DNA of 16,884 bases, taken from CAYGBW01 sp964348185. GTDB taxonomy: Bacteria > Desulfobacterota > BSN033 > WVXP01. Where the stretch lies: the NCBI GenBank assembly GCA_964348185.1, contig CAYGBW010000156.1:1-16884 (forward strand), in the 5' to 3' direction. Position numbers and translations under genes: made by a program. The notes beneath the pieces were generated by a model that was not told where the DNA came from, made no database searches, and saw only the letters and a list, made by a program, of their open reading frames with translations. Shown here in pieces: positions 15,061 to 16,884 of this stretch. How positions within the stretch are numbered: position 1 is the first letter of the stretch; each line of letters opens with the position of its first letter.

Positions 15061-15543
15061 TCAAGGTAACATGATGTTTAACAATAGAACGAAGAAGACG
15101 TAAATTGACCCGATGGCAACAAAAGAAGACAAAAAAACCCAGTGATATTTCCGCGATCCCAGAGCAATCATAAGAAGGATAGCAAACGCGCCGGACGTAA
15201 TGACAAACCCCATTCCCGGTCTGACAAAAAAATCGCTGATGCGGGGCATGAGAAAGATATAGAGGAGAAAGCAAAGGTAGGTTAGAAAGACTCGTCCGAT
15301 ATCGCGCCACGTCCATGGGATTCTTTTCAAAGAATCCACGAATTGACCTCTAATGATGAGAAAAATAGCGAGTACGCCTAATGTGACCAGAACAACCCTC
15401 GGATAGAAAGCAGGTGTGACGAAAACAGACTCTCCATAAGTCAAGACATCATGTTTTGGAAAGGTATAGGTTTGATAGAAACCAAACATGGCAATCGCCA
15501 GAAAAAACAGGCCGATCACCCTGTCTGCATTTTGAATTTTCAT
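15061..15543 (-). CDS. tctB: Tripartite tricarboxylate transporter, small permease TctB
   Basis: This 160-residue membrane protein has about four hydrophobic segments: residues 9-25 (GLFFLAIAMFGFYQTYTF), around 45-65, around 80-100 and a C-terminal pair. This is the usual size and layout of TctB, which partners the large permease. Sequence conservation in the family is low, so the call leans on position between tctC and tctA. The polar loop GESVFVTPAFYPRVV after the first helix is common in TctB proteins. The ribosome site (GGAAGG, 12 bases) is distant. A stem-loop lies upstream. Confidence 0.9.
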   Translation of the reverse strand: MKIQNADRVIGLFFLAIAMFGFYQTYTFPKHDVLTYGESVFVTPAFYPRVVLVTLGVLAIFLIIRGQFVDSLKRIPWTWRDIGRVFLTYLCFLLYIFLMPRISDFFVRPGMGFVITSGAFAILLMIALGSRKYHWVFLSSFVAIGSIYVFFVLLLNIMLP

Positions 15544-15575
15544 TGTGAATGAGGACCTTCCCGTGACAAGAGTTT

Positions 15576-15600
15576 GGAAGGGTGAGCGGACTCACCCTCC
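15576..15600 (-). promoter_or_regulatory. Stem-loop between tctC and tctB
   Basis: On the minus strand GGAGGGTGAG-TCCG-CTCACCCTTCC forms a stem of about 10 pairs with one bulge, 25 bases after the tctC stop. It has no T run after it. The likely role is to protect the tctC message or reduce read-through, giving more binding protein than permease. This is a common arrangement in binding-protein operons. Confidence 0.5.
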
Positions 15601-15624
15601 AAATAAAAAGCTACGCTATTTGGT

Positions 15625-16620
15625 CTACTTCTTTTTCGCCTCTTTTTCTGCTTTGGCCAATTCCTTGACGATGGTTGAGAATCTCATGTAGGTCTCTTGC
15701 CATTCTGCCCATATCTCTTCCCGACCGGAAAAGGCCGGTTCCATGCCAAGTTTGTTCATGAGATTCTTTCCAAAAGTCGGATCCGTGATTATTTTCTTCA
15801 GAGCACTTTCTAGGACACGAATGCGGTCGATGGGCGTTCCCTTGGGAGCGACAAATCCGGTGCGTGCCCCCATAATATAGGGTCTCCCGTTCTCTAGTGC
15901 AGTGGGAAGATCAGGGATCCGCACAGATCTCTTTTTCTCAAATAGTTCCAACAGTTTTAGCCTTTCTGGATTCCGTAGAACAAAGCCGACATGCATTGCA
16001 GCCGCATCGACGTCGCCACTCATCACGGCCTTCGCCGACTTCCCGCCACCTGCAAAAGGGACAACCGTTACCTTGATCCCTGAATCAACAATGAATTTCC
16101 TCAGGGCCATGCCAACGGGACCGCGCGCGACATGGAGGCCGATTTTGTATTTCCCTGGATTCTGTTTGGCATCCGCGATAAAGTCATCCAGGGTATTCCA
16201 GGGAGCGTTTTTTCCGACGCCAATACCACCAGGATTTTTATAATAACCGGCGATTGCCTCAAAGTCCTCCATTTTGTAGGGAGGTTTGGGCTCATAGAGG
16301 TGGACGGTGACCATCGGGCCCAGCGCGGCTAGTCCGATGGTATATCCGTCCGGTTTTGCCTTTGCCATGGCATTTTGACCGATTTGGCCCTGTCCACCCG
16401 GCTTGATCTCCACGATCCAGGGCTGCCCGAGCTCTTGTTTCATAGGATCGGCCAACATCCGCAGGGCCAAATCCACATTGGTTCCCGCTCCCCACTGGCA
16501 AATCACCTTCACGGGCCTCGAAGGGTATCTATTCTGTGAAAGGGCAACACCCATGGTCCCAACGATGGTTAGCGCGCTCACGACAAAAAGCATGAAAGAC
16601 GTTTTTTTCCATGTAGCCAT
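15625..16620 (-). CDS. tctC: TTT periplasmic solute-binding protein (TctC/Bug family)
   Basis: This 331-residue periplasmic protein captures the substrate for the TctAB permease. A Sec signal peptide is clear: MATWKK, a hydrophobic stretch to about residue 26, and probable cleavage before QNRYPSRPV. The mature start YPSRPVKVICQWGAGTNVD corresponds to the Bug-family opening. The conserved PGGQGQIGQNAMAKAKPDGYT follows and VTVVPFAGGGKSAKAVMSGD lies later. The ATG at 16620 is chosen because AGGAGG lies 8 bases upstream; an ATG at 16626 is too close. It is the first gene of the operon and has its own promoter. The usual GG before TDxxAR is replaced by GAGTNVDLALR, so the ligand may differ from citrate. 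The ligand is unknown. Confidence 0.95.
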   Translation of the reverse strand: MATWKKTSFMLFVVSALTIVGTMGVALSQNRYPSRPVKVICQWGAGTNVDLALRMLADPMKQELGQPWIVEIKPGGQGQIGQNAMAKAKPDGYTIGLAALGPMVTVHLYEPKPPYKMEDFEAIAGYYKNPGGIGVGKNAPWNTLDDFIADAKQNPGKYKIGLHVARGPVGMALRKFIVDSGIKVTVVPFAGGGKSAKAVMSGDVDAAAMHVGFVLRNPERLKLLELFEKKRSVRIPDLPTALENGRPYIMGARTGFVAPKGTPIDRIRVLESALKKIITDPTFGKNLMNKLGMEPAFSGREEIWAEWQETYMRFSTIVKELAKAEKEAKKK

Positions 16621-16679
16621 AACCATTACCTCCTTTCAATTTTTGCTAATGCGTTCGATTTATCCCCCTATCACTTTCC

Positions 16680-16708
16680 TTTAGATTCAAATGAAACGCT
16701 TTGGTCAA
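16680..16708 (-). promoter_or_regulatory. Sigma70-like promoter for tctCBA
   Basis: TTGACC (16703-16708) and TCTAAA (16680-16685) are 17 bases apart on the minus strand. A start near 16673 leaves about 50 bases before tctC, including AGGAGG. Confidence 0.5.
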
Positions 16709-16733
16709 AAGTCCATTGTGGAACCATTATCTA

Positions 16734-16884
16734 TCACAATGGCTCGTTTCTACCTGGTGTGGGAAACCATACCCCTGCCGAATAATCCATAAGGCCCGGA
16801 AATAAGGGGAGCGGTCCTCCTGCGTCTTCAACCGCCTTCTCATACATCTCCTTGACAATCTCAGGATGATCAGGGGCTATGTTT
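16734..16884 (-). CDS. C-terminal end of an unidentified protein (partial)
   Basis: A minus-strand frame enters from the right edge and ends at a TGA at 16734-16736, giving the last 49 residues. It begins NIAPDHPEIVKEMYEKAVE and contains DAGGPLPLFPGL and MDYSAGVWFPTPGR. The first part resembles the 'N-L-A-x-x-HPEIV' end of sulfatase-family enzymes, but that motif is short and the remainder is not recognised. The tctC promoter follows its stop, so it is upstream of the TTT operon and may be functionally linked to it. Confidence 0.45.
   Translation of the reverse strand, partial: NIAPDHPEIVKEMYEKAVEDAGGPLPLFPGLMDYSAGVWFPTPGRNEPL

Noticed and set aside
1..16884. CRISPR array, tRNA or rRNA genes
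   Set aside because: No regularly spaced direct repeats, no cloverleaf with conserved T-arm, and no rRNA-like sequence was seen on either strand.

Overview
The window is an ordinary bacterial chromosomal segment of mixed metabolism with one exceptional gene. Roughly balanced GC, a radical 2-hydroxyacyl-CoA dehydratase cluster, a tripartite tricarboxylate transporter (TTT) and a probable selenoprotein together suggest a strictly anaerobic or microaerophilic deltaproteobacterium-like organism (Desulfobacterota or a neighbour). This assignment is an inference; no rRNA or other marker gene is present. UGA is an ordinary stop elsewhere (for example argG and lgt), so the code is standard.

Left part, all minus strand (1-5898): a partial copy of a dispersed repeat at the very edge; an SDR oxidoreductase; a secreted rhodanese-like protein whose frame is interrupted by two UGA codons exactly at the active-site loop and then continues with perfect rhodanese sequence, best read as a double-selenocysteine protein; a BcrA/HgdC-type ATPase activator; and two 2-hydroxyacyl-CoA dehydratase/benzoyl-CoA reductase-like subunits. 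A 211-bp MITE-like element with long terminal inverted repeats lies between the dehydratase genes and their activator.

Middle part: argG (plus) and argB (minus) are convergent arginine biosynthesis genes. A plus-strand cluster follows, lgt-hemE-hemH-hemY, with very tight spacing for the first three genes. It covers lipoprotein maturation and the end of heme synthesis from uroporphyrinogen III. Divergent sigma70-like promoters sit between argB and lgt.

Right part: a 560-bp stretch of decayed sequence holds a half copy of the repeat and what looks like the C-terminal remnant of a metallopeptidase-like gene. Then comes a minus-strand TTT operon transcribed tctC-tctB-tctA, with its own promoter and a stem-loop after tctC, and the last codons of an unidentified gene at the right edge.

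The main finding is the rhodanese-like gene with a U-x-U active-site loop and a hairpin that fits a bacterial SECIS element. The repeat family is second. Nothing resembles a defence system, a CRISPR array or a large mobile island.
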